From positions 12,124,955-12,188,954 of the forward strand of contig NC_049991.1 in assembly GCF_000003815.2 (NCBI RefSeq): DNA of 64,000 nt, written 5' to 3'. Shown piece after piece: positions 36,001 through 45,877 of this stretch. The position numbers and the translations under genes are program-made. The number at the start of each line of letters is the position of its first letter. Position 1 is the first letter of the stretch. The stretch is from Branchiostoma floridae. Its lineage: Eukaryota; Chordata; Leptocardii; Amphioxiformes; Branchiostomatidae. The notes beneath the pieces are model-generated. The model saw only the letters and a list, made by a program, of their open reading frames with translations. It did no database searches and was not told where the DNA came from.

Positions 36001-39000
36001 GGATGGGCTCACAGCTCATACCACAGTGGCAATAGTCCTAGCATGGCCCTTAGGTAAGCATGACCGTTTAGCCAGTCATGCTAGGTACATTCCATACTGC
36101 AAGCCTTGTGGAAAATAGGATGGGTGGCTGAGGTAGGCTCATGGGCATTCAATCCCATACTCCATGGAGAACTTGCAGAGTAGCACAAATGTCTGTAGTG
36201 GGACTTTTGTTGATGCAAATACTTGTCCATGAATGCGGCAACTAATGTTGGCCACAAGACGTATTATATATCAATCCAAATTTCAAACATTCATGTCTTG
36301 TAAGTTGTGAATTGGAAACCACCCATCAGAAAAGAAACAAAAACTAAAGTATGCCAATCTTGTGTTGTCTCAATTTTGCTTTACGGCTGTGAGTCATGGA
36401 CCCATGAATACTTCTCAGACCAGAAAACTGGACAGTTCCTTCACCAGGATGCTATGTGTTGTATACAACAAAGTGAACAAACCTTGGTGGGAACACTCAG
36501 CAAACAAAGAACTCTATGGGACTCTTACACTAATCTCTACTGTAGTTATGTCATCATCGGTCGACGTGATCAAATGTAGACATGTTCGCACATGTCTACA
36601 CACGACGGGGTTATACCGCCCCTTACGGGGTGACATACCCTTTCGTAGGCTAATTACAAGACGGGGATGCGCCAGGTCTCCCGTCCGGGTGAATGATGTA
36701 ATTCACCATGTGGCTGATACGAGACAGAGGTTCGCCAGGCCTCCATCCGGGTGATTTGAAGTGAATCACCAACTCCTGACAGAAGGATTTGCACCAATAC
36801 ACACCGCACCATCGCACGTGTGGGGGTTCTTTAACGTGCATGGGGTATGGCTCTCCCCATACACGGGACCTCCATTTAACGTCCTATCCGAGGGACGACT
36901 CATTTTTTCACTTGAGTAAAGTGAGGAAAGTCGTGTAAAGTGCCTTTCCCAAGGGCACAAGACCGGCAACACGGTAGGCGGATTCGAACCGGCGACCTCT
37001 CGATCACGGGCCGAATACAATACCACTGTGCTACGCGGCCCCACCGTGGCACAGTTATGTAAGTTGTGTAATATATGTTCCTTTTCTGTAAAGCTCCTCT
37101 ATTATTGCCAGATTGAACATTAGCAAAATTACACCAGTTTGCTTACATTAAAACTGGATAAACATAGCTATCCTAAAGCTCCCCTTGCTTCAGTTAAACA
37201 TACCCATTTCCTTAAAAGCACATCTTCCGCAACTGTCAGTCAATGGCGTCTGGCGTTATCAGAAATCCCCACAGTGCTTTGTTTCTCATATCTGATTAGC
37301 TGGGAGCCCTAATGAGTATGCCCCGTGGTATCATTACATCCTTGTCCCCTAGATATCTGACATGTTGTCTACCCAACCCACAGAACACTTCCTTAACAAG
37401 GAGAATGAAACAGCCCCCTGCCCAGGGCAGCATTCACATGGCCTTTTTTGTCTCACGTGCCCAGTTGAACTTGACCATTGTTGAGATTCCAAGAATTTAT
37501 ATGGTGAATGGTGAGGCAGTGCAGTGATGGTCGTCCAGTCTTTCCCAAATGTGTGCGGTGGGCCCGCGACTTGTGAGGTGAAGGAGACTGACTAGTCGTG
37601 GACTGTTCTGGTGTTCGTTTCCCACACCCTGTGACTTGTACACAAGTACAAGGAAAGTGTCTACAGCATTGCCTTCCATCAACTTGCAGCGAGAATCAAA
37701 TGCAAGCAGTTACATGTACCAAATGGCAACCAACTTAATGATAATGATCTTTGATACAAAAACAGCCAAATATGATAATTTCTGATCAAGGATCTCTGTT
37801 GGGGACAATTGATATTAGTTACATGACCACATAGGTGACCTGTGAAAGACCTTGTACAGCTATATGGTACATGAAATGAGTTGCAGGGAGGACCCCTGTT
37901 TACTTATGTCAGTACTGCAACACATAGCTCATGATCAGTGTACCACATAGAACAATGAATTAATATCTTCGGAAGACATCCTCTTTGTATCTAAAGTAAT
38001 TAGTCTTTTGATTTAGGATCAAGGATTTTCAAATGTTATATCATTATATCATTATTACTACTGCTGCTGCTTCAAAGTACAAGTAACTGCTTCTTTATGT
38101 TCATTTACAAGTAAATTCTACAATGAAATCATGTTCGGTACAGTCTACATACATGTATATGCAGCTCCTCACAGTGCCTGTTGTGAATATTGCAGGTGGT
38201 TCTGCCATGTGGACGATGACAACTACCTGAACGTGCATGAGCTGGTGAAACTGCTGAACCAGTACAAGCACACAGACGACATCTATCTCGGCAGGCCCAG
38301 CATAAACCACCCCATGGAGACGTATGATAGGCATGAAAACATGCAGGTCAGCATTTTGTATCTTCCTAGTCAATTTCACACGGAGTTATGGCAACTGTTG
38401 AACTCCATGTGAAAAACTTTCAGTATTTCTAGAAGTCCTTCCTTTGCTAATTCACCTTTATTTGCAGAGTAACTTATATCTGTTGTACCTAAAACAGGAT
38501 ATTTCGGGATATCATGTTGATGGACAGTGGTTTCAAATTGCATTTTTTTCATTAAGATGCAGTTTGAGACCACCGTCCGTCGACTTGATATTCCAAAATA
38601 CCCTGGTGTTAAATACAACGAGTTAATGACTTAGGTTACCCCACGAATAAAGGTGAACTAGCATTACTTATCATTACTTAACATTAGGAAAAATAAGTAT
38701 TGCTCATAAAAAGAGAGTTGTATCTGTGAAATTACTATATCATAACTCCATGTACATATATATTATAGTCATTAATACAAATGGATTTATCTCACTTCGA
38801 TTTATCTTATTTGTACTTGCAGAAAGTGAACTTCTGGTTTGCCACTGGTGGTGCAGGCTTCTGCATCAGCAAAGGACTGGCCTTAAAAATGATTCCTTAT
38901 GCAAGGTAGGCAAATGTACAGAAATAGATAAGATACCTGCATTTAAACTGGTTTCTAATGATAGATGATGGACAAGGCCAGGGACAACACATCCACATAG

Positions 39001-40708
39001 AAAAATGTACATAATGACTCATTGTTCCTAAAGTCTAAAGACTTGGAGTAAAAGGTAATGTACTAGAAGTTCATCAAAACATGACCTTAGTATCAAAGTA
39101 CAATGTAGAAGAAAAATTATTATTTTCGGTGCGATATTTTTTTTCTTCTTCATCCTTTTTTTAGTAGACCTTATTTATCCCAGGCTTCATGCATTCTTGT
39201 AAGTGAATAGCAAGCTAATGACATTCAATGTGTCATGTACCAGACCAGAAATTGTTTGCAGCCACTTAAGCTGATTTCTTCTATTGAAACAGGGGATCTC
39301 AAACTCTGAAAAGATAAGATTACAAGAATAACTTCCTGGTATCAAAGACTAATGCCTCACATTTCCTCATATTTTCCTTCAGTGGTGGGAAATTCATGAG
39401 TTCCTGTGAGAGAATACGACTCCCTGATGACTGCACGCTGGGCTTCATCATCGAGAGGTTACTGAGGGTCAAGCTGGTGCAGATCCAACAGTTCCACTCT
39501 CATCTGGAGTGGCTCAAGTTTATCAAGAAGGAAGAACTGCCTCATCAGGTACGATCAATCAATCAATCAATCAATTAATCAATCAACCAGTCAATCAACC
39601 ATTAAAAGATAAACCCAAAAGTTAATTTACTAACCAGAACTTTAAATCCAGTTAAGCTGTTAATTGGTCAATAGATCGTTCAACCAATCCATTAATCAAT
39701 CAATTGATCAAGAAATCAAGAAATAAACCCATGAGTGGATTTTACCGCGCACGCTCCTGTATCTACTGGAGCAATTGTGCAGCCAAACAACTGATTTAAT
39801 TGCAATGTTAGAATAGGCCTCTTGAATGTTGAATGTATTGTAAATTGTATGTTCCCTCTGTGAATGGATGATGAAAGGTCTCAATTTGATGTGACTCAAG
39901 GTACATGTACATGTACTTGCCATTTACTATTCACCTGATACACTTAAATGTTAGCTGAAGAATCTTCTTCTGGCTTTTGTATCCAGTCAAGGAATTATGT
40001 GGCCAAACAGCTGATGAGAAGTAGAATGTCAGATTGATTGTTATACTATGTTAAGCCTGCTGAATGTAGAATCGTATTGTAATGGTACGTTCTTTCCAGG
40101 TTTCCCTGAGTTACGGACTGACTCCGTACCGTGGAAGTGCTAGAAATGTTATTGGCCTTGATGAGGTATTCAGTGAAAGTGATGATCCAACAAGGTAAGT
40201 CATTGTATTTCTATACTGTCTGTTAAGAATTTTGTTTTCCTGTCTCTTTGATAAAAACTGCAACACAACACTAAAGTGTATCATAATAAGAGAGGACAGA
40301 ACAGTTGTGCCTGTGATATGTTGCTTCTGTTAAACCATCGTTCTTGTGATAAAAGTGTTTTGGTTTTGTTTACGACGGACTAGTGGCCCGTGAACATTTC
40401 TGTTCTGTTCTGTCCTGGCCTACCTACCTCCTTTTCTAGGCACTTACATACTGTTCATTGTCAGTTAAAGGGTCCTCTGTCGGAGTTTTTACTCTGGTGT
40501 CTTGTGGTAAATTTCCTAACAATAACTTAAAGATGATTCAGGTGTAGATGAAATCAAAACTGGAGTGTGGCTTTTTAACTTGGTAGGGAGGAAGACCCTG
40601 AATGTCATTGTTCTCATGTCATGTTTGTTTTGCAGGTTTAAGTCCCTGCACTGCCTGCTGTACCCGTATGTAGACCTGTGCAGTGGTCATGTGAGGACAA
40701 GAAGATAG
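11617..40708 (+). CDS. FNG: Fringe, O-fucosylpeptide 3-beta-N-acetylglucosaminyltransferase (9 coding exons)
   Basis: Fringe adds beta-1,3-linked GlcNAc to O-fucose on EGF repeats of Notch in the Golgi and so tunes the response to Delta and Serrate/Jagged ligands. Exons: 11617-12042, 22981-23029, 27154-27196, 32936-32995, 38196-38346, 38823-38905, 39383-39548, 40100-40194, 40636-40708. All joins keep phase and give 381 aa, close to vertebrate LFNG. A type II signal-anchor (about 7-26) is followed by a Ser/Arg-rich stem to about 110 with several basic cleavage-like clusters. The catalytic domain starts near [17 protein letters not shown]. It has the sequon N166-C-S, the metal-binding motif [11 protein letters not shown] (D199-D201), the donor-site region [20 protein letters not shown] (from 247) and [10 protein letters not shown] (D286/D287; probable catalytic base region), and it ends with FHSHLE and a Cys-containing tail. 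Intron 1 is about 10.9 kb. This is clearly an active-type fringe; whether it is the only one in the genome cannot be told here. Confidence 0.97.
13361..13396. repeat. Short hairpin in fringe intron 1
   Basis: The arms GTTAAAAATGTATATGG and CCATATACATTTTTACCC are near-perfect inverted copies with almost no loop. Confidence 0.7.
16156..16255. other. Assembly gap (100 N)
   Basis: A run of exactly 100 N suggests a placeholder of unknown true length. It lies inside fringe intron 1 and breaks no coding exon. Confidence 0.99.
22981..23029 (+). CDS. FNG: Fringe exon 2
   Basis: This 49-bp exon encodes [16 protein letters not shown], matching the TFIFTDGED-type strand of vertebrate fringes. The acceptor is TTGTTTTTCAG and the donor CTAG|GTAAGC. 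Confidence 0.95.
25203..25297. mobile_element. Foldback element (hairpin MITE)
   Basis: Left arm 25203-25237 (starts CCGATTTCTACCGGGGCTCC) pairs with right arm 25263-25297 (ends CACCGGTAGAAATTGG) with few mismatches. A CAGGGTACCATCC motif lies directly before the left arm, like the ends of the neighbouring foldback element. Confidence 0.7.
25386..25476. mobile_element. Foldback MITE, GGTACC-end family, copy 1
   Basis: The ends TAGACTGGGTACCATCC and GAATGGTACCCAGGCTA are inverted copies. The middle holds GCTCAATTTC, shared with the copy at 43252-43345. Confidence 0.7.
26818..26907. mobile_element. Foldback MITE, GGTACC-end family, copy 2
   Basis: A perfect 16-bp inner stem (GATCTCAAAAATATCT and its complement) is extended by imperfect outer arms ending TACCCAGGCT, the same outer end as in copy 1. 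Confidence 0.75.
27154..27196 (+). CDS. FNG: Fringe exon 3
   Basis: This 43-bp exon encodes [15 protein letters not shown] and holds the conserved N-glycosylation sequon NCS. It begins in phase 1 and ends in phase 2. Confidence 0.95.
28225..28392. mobile_element. Foldback MITE, AAGCAGAG-end family, copy 1
   Basis: The left arm contains CAAGCAGAGGTTAGACTCGG and TTTTTGACATTTTTAGGC. The right arm contains their inverted counterparts GCCTAAAAACGTCAAAAAC and CGTCTGCTTGGAGAG. A related copy lies at 49965-50090. Confidence 0.7.
29595..29694. mobile_element. 100-bp G/C-rich element with 9-bp target duplication, copy 1
   Basis: Nearly identical to 57259-57362. It begins TAGCCTGATTAAATCTCGC and ends GTTACACAGACTA, giving short inverted ends TAGYCTG. 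It is flanked by ATATTTTGC at 29586-29594 and 29695-29703. There is no ORF. The 9-bp duplication suggests a Mutator-like source, though this is an inference. Confidence 0.88.
32375..32819 (+). mobile_element. Composite tRNA-derived SINE
   Basis: Two tRNA-like pol III promoters occur in one unit. The first has an A box TGGCGCAGCGG (32390-32400) and B box GGTTCGAATTC (32433-32443); the second has an A box TGGCCTAGTGG (32534-32544) and B box GAGTTCAATCC (32577-32587). Between them lies CCTTGGGAAAGGCACTTAAC, a central domain shared with the reverse copy near 36940. The tail is TTTAACTTTAACTA. The flanks ACACTTGTTAC (32364-32374) and ACACTTATTAC (32820-32830) are a likely target duplication with one mismatch. 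Confidence 0.82.
32936..32995 (+). CDS. FNG: Fringe exon 4
   Basis: This 60-bp exon encodes [19 protein letters not shown], matching the [12 protein letters not shown] helix of vertebrate fringes. It lies between a SINE 116 bp upstream and a 1.5 kb transposon 39 bp downstream. Confidence 0.95.
33035..34546. mobile_element. 1.5 kb non-autonomous TIR transposon
   Basis: Terminal inverted repeats of 28 bp (33035-33062 and 34519-34546; 26 of 28 match) start TTAGGGACTGTACGGCATTT. Just inside each end lie about three tandem copies of a TCAAAATTTTTTTGCTAGG / CCCTCCCCCC unit, in the same orientation at both ends rather than inverted. The body has three diverged units of about 190-225 bp (starting near 33920, 34111 and 34335) sharing AAATTTTGAAATCTTGACCC and a GGGA-ATTTTGCTGGCA-like end. 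TA is present at both borders (possible TA duplication). No transposase is visible. It lies 39 bp after fringe exon 4. Confidence 0.85.
36307..36480 (+). pseudogene. Non-LTR retrotransposon reverse-transcriptase remnant
   Basis: The frame starting 36307 reads [19 protein letters not shown], the motif just after the catalytic region of non-LTR reverse transcriptases (VxSxLLYGxExWT). Similarity fades within 40 codons, and only this short piece of the ORF2 protein is left. It is an inactive fragment. Confidence 0.65.
36600..37041 (-). mobile_element. tRNA-derived SINE, reverse orientation
   Basis: Read on the minus strand, the head has A box TAGCACAGTGG (37033-37023) and B box GGTTCGAATCC (36990-36980), followed by CCCTTGGGAAAGGCACTTTA, the same central domain as the SINE at 32375. 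The tail end is unclear; 36660-36780 holds two diverged ~60-bp tandem copies of a block with CGCCAGG and CCGGGTGA-TTCACCA. Confidence 0.75.
38196..38346 (+). CDS. FNG: Fringe exon 5 (DDD metal-binding motif)
   Basis: The exon encodes [18 protein letters not shown] onwards. The DDD triplet coordinates the Mn-UDP-GlcNAc donor in this family. It ends in phase 0 at ATGCAG|GTCAGC. Confidence 0.97.
38823..38905 (+). CDS. FNG: Fringe exon 6
   Basis: The exon encodes [18 protein letters not shown] onwards, the near-invariant GGAGFC segment of the beta-3-glycosyltransferase fold. Confidence 0.97.
39383..39548 (+). CDS. FNG: Fringe exon 7 (PDD motif)
   Basis: The exon encodes the [12 protein letters not shown] motif and FHSHLEWL. 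The donor CAG|GTACGA runs directly into an ATCA microsatellite. Confidence 0.97.
39549..39600. repeat. ATCA microsatellite
   Basis: AATCAATCAATCAATCAA-type tetranucleotide repeats start right at the donor of fringe exon 7 and recur, degenerate, near 39660-39720. They may affect recognition of that donor. Confidence 0.85.
40100..40194 (+). CDS. FNG: Fringe exon 8
   Basis: The exon encodes [17 protein letters not shown] onwards, equivalent to the VTLSYG region of vertebrate fringes, and ends in phase 2. Confidence 0.95.
40636..40708 (+). CDS. FNG: Fringe exon 9 (C-terminus)
   Basis: The exon encodes [16 protein letters not shown] and a basic tail ending in TAG. The Cys pair matches the C-terminal disulfide region of the family. 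Confidence 0.95.
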
Positions 40709-42301
40709 TTAAGACTGAGATTATGTTTCTTTTGCAACTGTAAGCAACATACTGGGTCGATTGGACATAGAGAACAGCAGTACAATTGTAACGCTAACAG
40801 TACCAACCACTATGTAAAATGATAACACCACACACAATGAAATGATACTACAAAAAATGTGAAAGGATGAAGTAATTTTTTTTTGTCGCAGATATTGGTT
40901 TTCAGATACATAGAAAAAAGTCAGTATGCAGTTTAAATATGATCATATTTTGTATTACATCAACAGTAGTTGGCCAAGGTCAGCTTGCAATCTTTTTAAT
41001 GTCCAACATTCCATTGCTATATAATGGGTTACTTCTGTAAAAAATGAACAATAAGTGAGATAGATCTATTTCTTAGCACAAATGTTTTTAGCTCATTGGT
41101 AAATAGGTATTAAATGTACATACGATGTAATCTGCAAGCAGAATTATAGGGGACAAAGACAGTGTCCAAATGGCTGAACAGAGGCTGATTAAGTACTGTT
41201 GAGCTCTTTGGTTACTGACTTGCCCCTGATAGATCTGCTTGGAGATAATATGTGATGCACCACAAAAATGCATATATGTTGCAGTGGTTTCGTCTGTTAA
41301 CTTGCTCAGCATTTACAAACATTGTTTTAGACCACTTTTTGTTTTGTTTGATGTACATAAGCTGCATGATTGTCGAAAAGCAGAGATTATCATTTTCTAT
41401 GTATGAAGTTGAGATTAACTGCTGTATGTATAAAGTGCTGTAAATGATTCAGGTTTCATCATGCTTTTTATTACCTTACTAGGCTAGAATAGATGTTATT
41501 ATTATTAAGTATATAGTAACTGCAGGTACATTGCAACTACTTCTGAAAAGGACAGTTCATATTTTTCTGTAGTTTTTCTTACAGAAGGATGCAAATTAGG
41601 CTTTGAAACATGAAAAGCACAAATTAATAGCCAGATGTAAAAATGGGTCCATTTCGAACCTACTAAATCTTATGGTCTGCAATTTGCATAAAGCAAAGTG
41701 ATCTTCATTTGAATTCTGAGATGTTCGCCCTCTATTTTGCCACCCCACTAGTCGTTAATTTAGTTTACCATCCAAAAATGATGGTATCACGAAGCATTTA
41801 CTGCCAGTTTGGCCTCAGGTAAGAGACATGCTGTGATCTAAATTTACCAAATGACATCAGCAACCACAAGCGTTGTTTATAGACAGTCAAGGACTAAATT
41901 TGTGTGTTTCACCCCATCTTTCTTAAATTTTAGAAAATTCTAACCTCATCCGCTGCTTTCTTAAATTTGTAAGAAAAAGGCAGGGCCAGAATATCTGTGT
42001 GGGAAAGATATACTATTTACAACAGAATTACAACATGGGAGTTCTTAGCTACAGAACCAGCATCTGCTGACACGGTCCATTAATGTAAACCAAAGGCTGG
42101 ATAGAAAGTTGATTGTGCAGCTAAGAATTTTATTCATAGAATAAAATGATGTTAACTTTTAAGGGGACTAAGGATTTGTCCATGAACAGAGTTAAAGACA
42201 AATATTTGTGCTACACCAGTGCCTTATAAGGTATACCTTAGAGAAATGCTTGTACATACAGAGGACACTGTGCTGTGATACTGTATTTTATCTCAAATAA
42301 A
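40709..42301 (+). other. FNG: Probable fringe 3' UTR with poly(A) signals
   Basis: A/T-rich non-coding sequence follows the stop codon. AATAAA occurs at 42140-42145 and 42296-42301; the latter would give a 3' UTR of about 1.6 kb. No ORF here is supported. Confidence 0.45.
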
Positions 42302-42883
42302 ATGCCCAATATTTGTAATTATACAAGTTTAATTCCTGAAAGTTTCTATTTCAGGGTTCCTATCACCCACTGAATGTTCACCAAGTATTGACAGCATTTG
42401 TCATGACACTTAGTGATAGTATGGTTGGTTTTTGCAGTGAATGTTCAAGTCATTTTAAGAGAATGAAGTTTCATAATACAATTGCAGGTTTTACATATTT
42501 TTATGAGATCCCAAGACATGGTGGTGTAAGAATGCATCCCACTTTTTTTAGAATGGAATGACAAGAGTGAAAAGAGGTTTATGAAGTGAGTACAGTTGTA
42601 TAAAGCTGCTTAGCACTACTTGTTACCGGCATGAGTGGATGAGTTTTGTAAATATTTTGCATAGTTAAATCCCACGACAGGCACAGTATATGATGCTGAA
42701 ACTTGGTTCATATTGAGCTGCTGATGTCGGATGACGATGTATTTTGTTTATTTATGAGATTAAAAAGTTGATTTTGACACACTAGCGTTGATTATTCCTG
42801 TATGACTTATGTCTTGACTCTTGGTATGAGTGGAAAATGGATGGGTATCATAGCATGAAAGTTCATCTGTGTTGGTAGAATAC

Positions 42884-43115
42884 ATTATAGAAATTGCTAA
42901 ACTTTCTTTCCAACAATGAAATTAATATAGGGACTAAATTTTCTGTCAAACTCCATCGACCTTGTTCACAGAATGACCCTCTCTATCTCCAGCAGTGATG
43001 TCAGGAACATGCCACTTTTGCAGGAAAGTCTATGTCACTTAACAGAGACATAGACTTTATTAAGTCCCTATATTAGTTTCAGTGTTGGAAAGAAAGTTTA
43101 GCAATTTCTATAAGA
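42884..43115. mobile_element. Foldback element downstream of fringe
   Basis: The left arm 42884-42946 (ATTATAGAAATTGCTAAACT onwards) and right arm about 43056-43112 are long, near-perfect inverted copies, with an inner hairpin AGTCTATGTC / GACATAGACT. An 11-bp direct repeat ATGGGTATCAT stands at 42841-42851 and 43116-43126 and could be a target duplication. Confidence 0.75.
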
Positions 43116-43251
43116 ATGGGTATCATGTTGAGAGAAACATGTGGTTGAGTAAGAAGTTTTCTATCAGATGCGATGAATTGGAAATGAAAATTTGTAGAAA
43201 TATGTAGATGGGTTCGAATGGATACAAATGTTTGTCAGGTACTAACTGTTA

Positions 43252-43345
43252 TCCTGAGTACCATCCTCCATAGTGACTGCTAGCTCAATAACTAAGCTTG
43301 CTGAAAGTATTGAGCCAGTGTTCACTATGGAGGATGGTACTCAGG
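43252..43345. mobile_element. Foldback MITE, GGTACC-end family, copy 3
   Basis: The arms CCTGAGTACCATCCTCCATA and the inverted TATGGAGGATGGTACTCAGG are perfect over 24 bp. The inner part GCTAGCTCAATA pairs with TATTGAGCC. The outer ends resemble copies 1 and 2 in fringe intron 2. Confidence 0.8.
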
Positions 43346-44917
43346 CTAGCTACCTTTGTGTTACCATTCTACAGTCTTTCATCAATGTTTCCTTTTCTGT
43401 TTTCTTAATCACATCTTTTTTTTCTTCAATTTTTACATAATCCAAGCCCATGTTTTTCTTTCTATAGCAGATTTTCTGTTTCACTTCCACACATATTTGA
43501 CTATTCTATTTGCAAGAACACAGTAAAACATGAAGCACCAAGCAGCGAGTGCTGGTGTCGTGCACAACATGTTAGAAAACATATTCCACACTGATAAATG
43601 TAATCAGCAGCACTACAGCAGTTCTAGCCTAAGGCTACTTGAGACCAGTGCATGCAGTGTGTGAATATGGACATAAATGAGAAAATCTGATATCAGGGAG
43701 ACTTTGATTTGATTATTAACACCATATAGGCAGTCAATCGGAATGAACCCTGACATTTAAACCACTGCTTTTTATGCTGTCACGAATACTAGTAGTGCGA
43801 ATATTCCTTTGCCAAGAAGGTTGTGCTTTTGAGTTTAAGATTTTGGCCCCCCGTGAGGCTTTCATCTGTACTGCAGGAAAATGTCTTTTTTTGTGTGTGT
43901 TCTGGACAAGGTGCTTTGTGATGGTAGATAGGTCTTGTGCTCATGAAGAAGTGACTAAAGAGAAAATTAGGTCGCATATTATGCGAATCAGGTGATTTTC
44001 CTTGGGTCGCTGAACTTGCATGCTGCTACATTTGGCAGGCACGAATCCGTTAAGGATGACGTTAATTAGCTGTCAGGGGCCAGTGTAATTTCTGCGTAGG
44101 TGCTACATTAAATCATCGGTTTCCCATTTGACAACTGTCTAAAAAGGCTATACTTGAGGAAGAGCTACATGTAATGTAATGTTGGGTTGGGTTGCAAAAT
44201 CATTACGTTTCCTTGCTGCCCAATTTTGTTACAAACTGATACACTCTGGAGGATTTAATATTCTCCAAGCAGAGTTTCAGTCGCGGAGACAGTAGCCATT
44301 ATAATCCCCGCGATCTAACCTCGTCTTGGAGACCAAGGATTTAAGACCCAAGTCCTAATCTCTTATCCATTTCTGACAGAAAGACATGTTGGCTACACAG
44401 GGTAGCTTTCTCTCACTGCTCTGCCTAATACCAAGCAAGGGAACACACTTTTATCATTGAAAGAAATTGAACATATTGATATTCATTGAAATACACATAT
44501 ATATACAAAATATCAACACGAGCAGCCAATATCATTGTCTGGTTAAGCTTTACGCAATAAATGATAGTATTGCATAATTACATACATTAGATCGATCAAC
44601 AGAAAAACCTTTACAGACATGTGTAACCATGGAAATACGTTTAGCAGTCAATATGTCTGCAGTACTAGCAACATAAAACCAAACGTTTTTCTGAACATAA
44701 GTTGCGTCTTCAAAATCAATGGATGCGTCATTCGCAGACGACAGAATCAATAGATGTGTCAATCACATAACAGCTGTTTTTTCTCAGTTGTAAGCTGATA
44801 CAGCATACATTTGTCATAGAAATAGATCAATTTCTTGAGTATTTTCATGTTGTCGTTTACTCGTTCTGTATCAACTCTACTTCTATATGACCGTGTATTA
44901 CCACAGCCTGTCTTTTT
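43346..44917. other. Intergenic between convergent fringe and FAM181 genes
   Basis: No coding region is recognised. A TATTCTCCAAGCAGAG motif at about 44259-44274 resembles the end of the foldback family at 28225. Confidence 0.5.
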
Positions 44918-44923
44918 TTTATT
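44918..44923 (-). terminator. FAM181: Poly(A) signal of the FAM181 gene
   Basis: AATAAA on the minus strand lies 33 bp after the stop codon, so the 3' UTR may be very short. Confidence 0.55.
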
Positions 44924-44955
44924 TTAAATAACCATTGCAGCAATACAGTCCACCT

Positions 44956-45877
44956 CTAGAACAGGAAAGGCAGTCCTACATCTTCTAAGCTAAATGAGGT
45001 GATATCTGGTCCCAGATCTTGTTGCATCATCGCATCTTGCAGGTTGCGCTCGCTTATTTTCTCCAAATCGGCGCCTGTGCGCTGGTCGTACATGCAGGCG
45101 GGCAGTCTTCTGTAGCCGTCTTCCGTCAACATTTCAAACGACAGTCCGTCACAATCTGGAGCGCTTTGGTCATATGCGGAAGTTGGGGATGTGTGGAGGA
45201 TACCTTCAGTGGATTGGTCAAGGATTGAGTTTAGTTCGATTGGATTAGCCCCGCTAAAGGATGTACCGTTCGAGCCAAAGCCGTAGAAATCCCCGCTATT
45301 TGGCGTGCCCAGAGGAGAGTCCAAGAACACGGACAGATCTGACAGGGAGTCGTTGGAGTTATTGGAGTCTGCTGCAAACGAGTCGAAGCTGGCGAAGTCG
45401 CATGGTTGCTGCATGACGTCATCACTGTTGGCACTCACCATGTCGCACAGCCGCATCAGGTTGTCGATGGCCTCGTCCGAAAGCTCCAACGAGTCCGACT
45501 GGAAAGACATGTCGGAATTCAGAGGATCGCACAGCTGGTCAGGGTCCAGCAGCTGGCTGCTTGGGAAGATGTTGTCGTTCTGGAAACAGTCCCAGTGTTG
45601 TTGACTCTGACGCACGGGACCGGGACTTTCTATGAAGTTGTTGTTGAAGATGGCTGGGTTGATGGCAGGAACGTTGGAGGACGGCGTGGCACCGGAGACA
45701 GCATGGTTCGCTCGCATCTGTTTGAACTCTTTTGACTTGGCGCTGCGGACCTTGGAGTGGAACTGCGGGTAGGCCAGGTGTTTCTTGTGTAGCTGTTTCT
45801 CGATGAATCTGCGGTGGTTCACCTTTCGCTTCTTGAGTCCCGCCAAGCGCCGAGGTTTCTCCAGCGTTCGCATGATA
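44956..45877 (-). CDS. FAM181: FAM181 exon 2
   Basis: The acceptor is TATCTTTTCCCACCCAG. The long open frame extends upstream to 46023, but only the join at 45877 restores both the reading frame and the family core. The exon ends LEDVGLPFLF and a stop codon. Confidence 0.85.

Larger units (their letters stand above)
32996..38195 (+). other. Fringe intron 4
   Basis: This intron contains the 1.5 kb TIR element, a reverse-transcriptase remnant (36307-36480) and a reverse-strand SINE (about 36600-37041), all listed separately. From 34547 to 36300 and from 37050 to 38195 I see nothing further. Confidence 0.6.
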
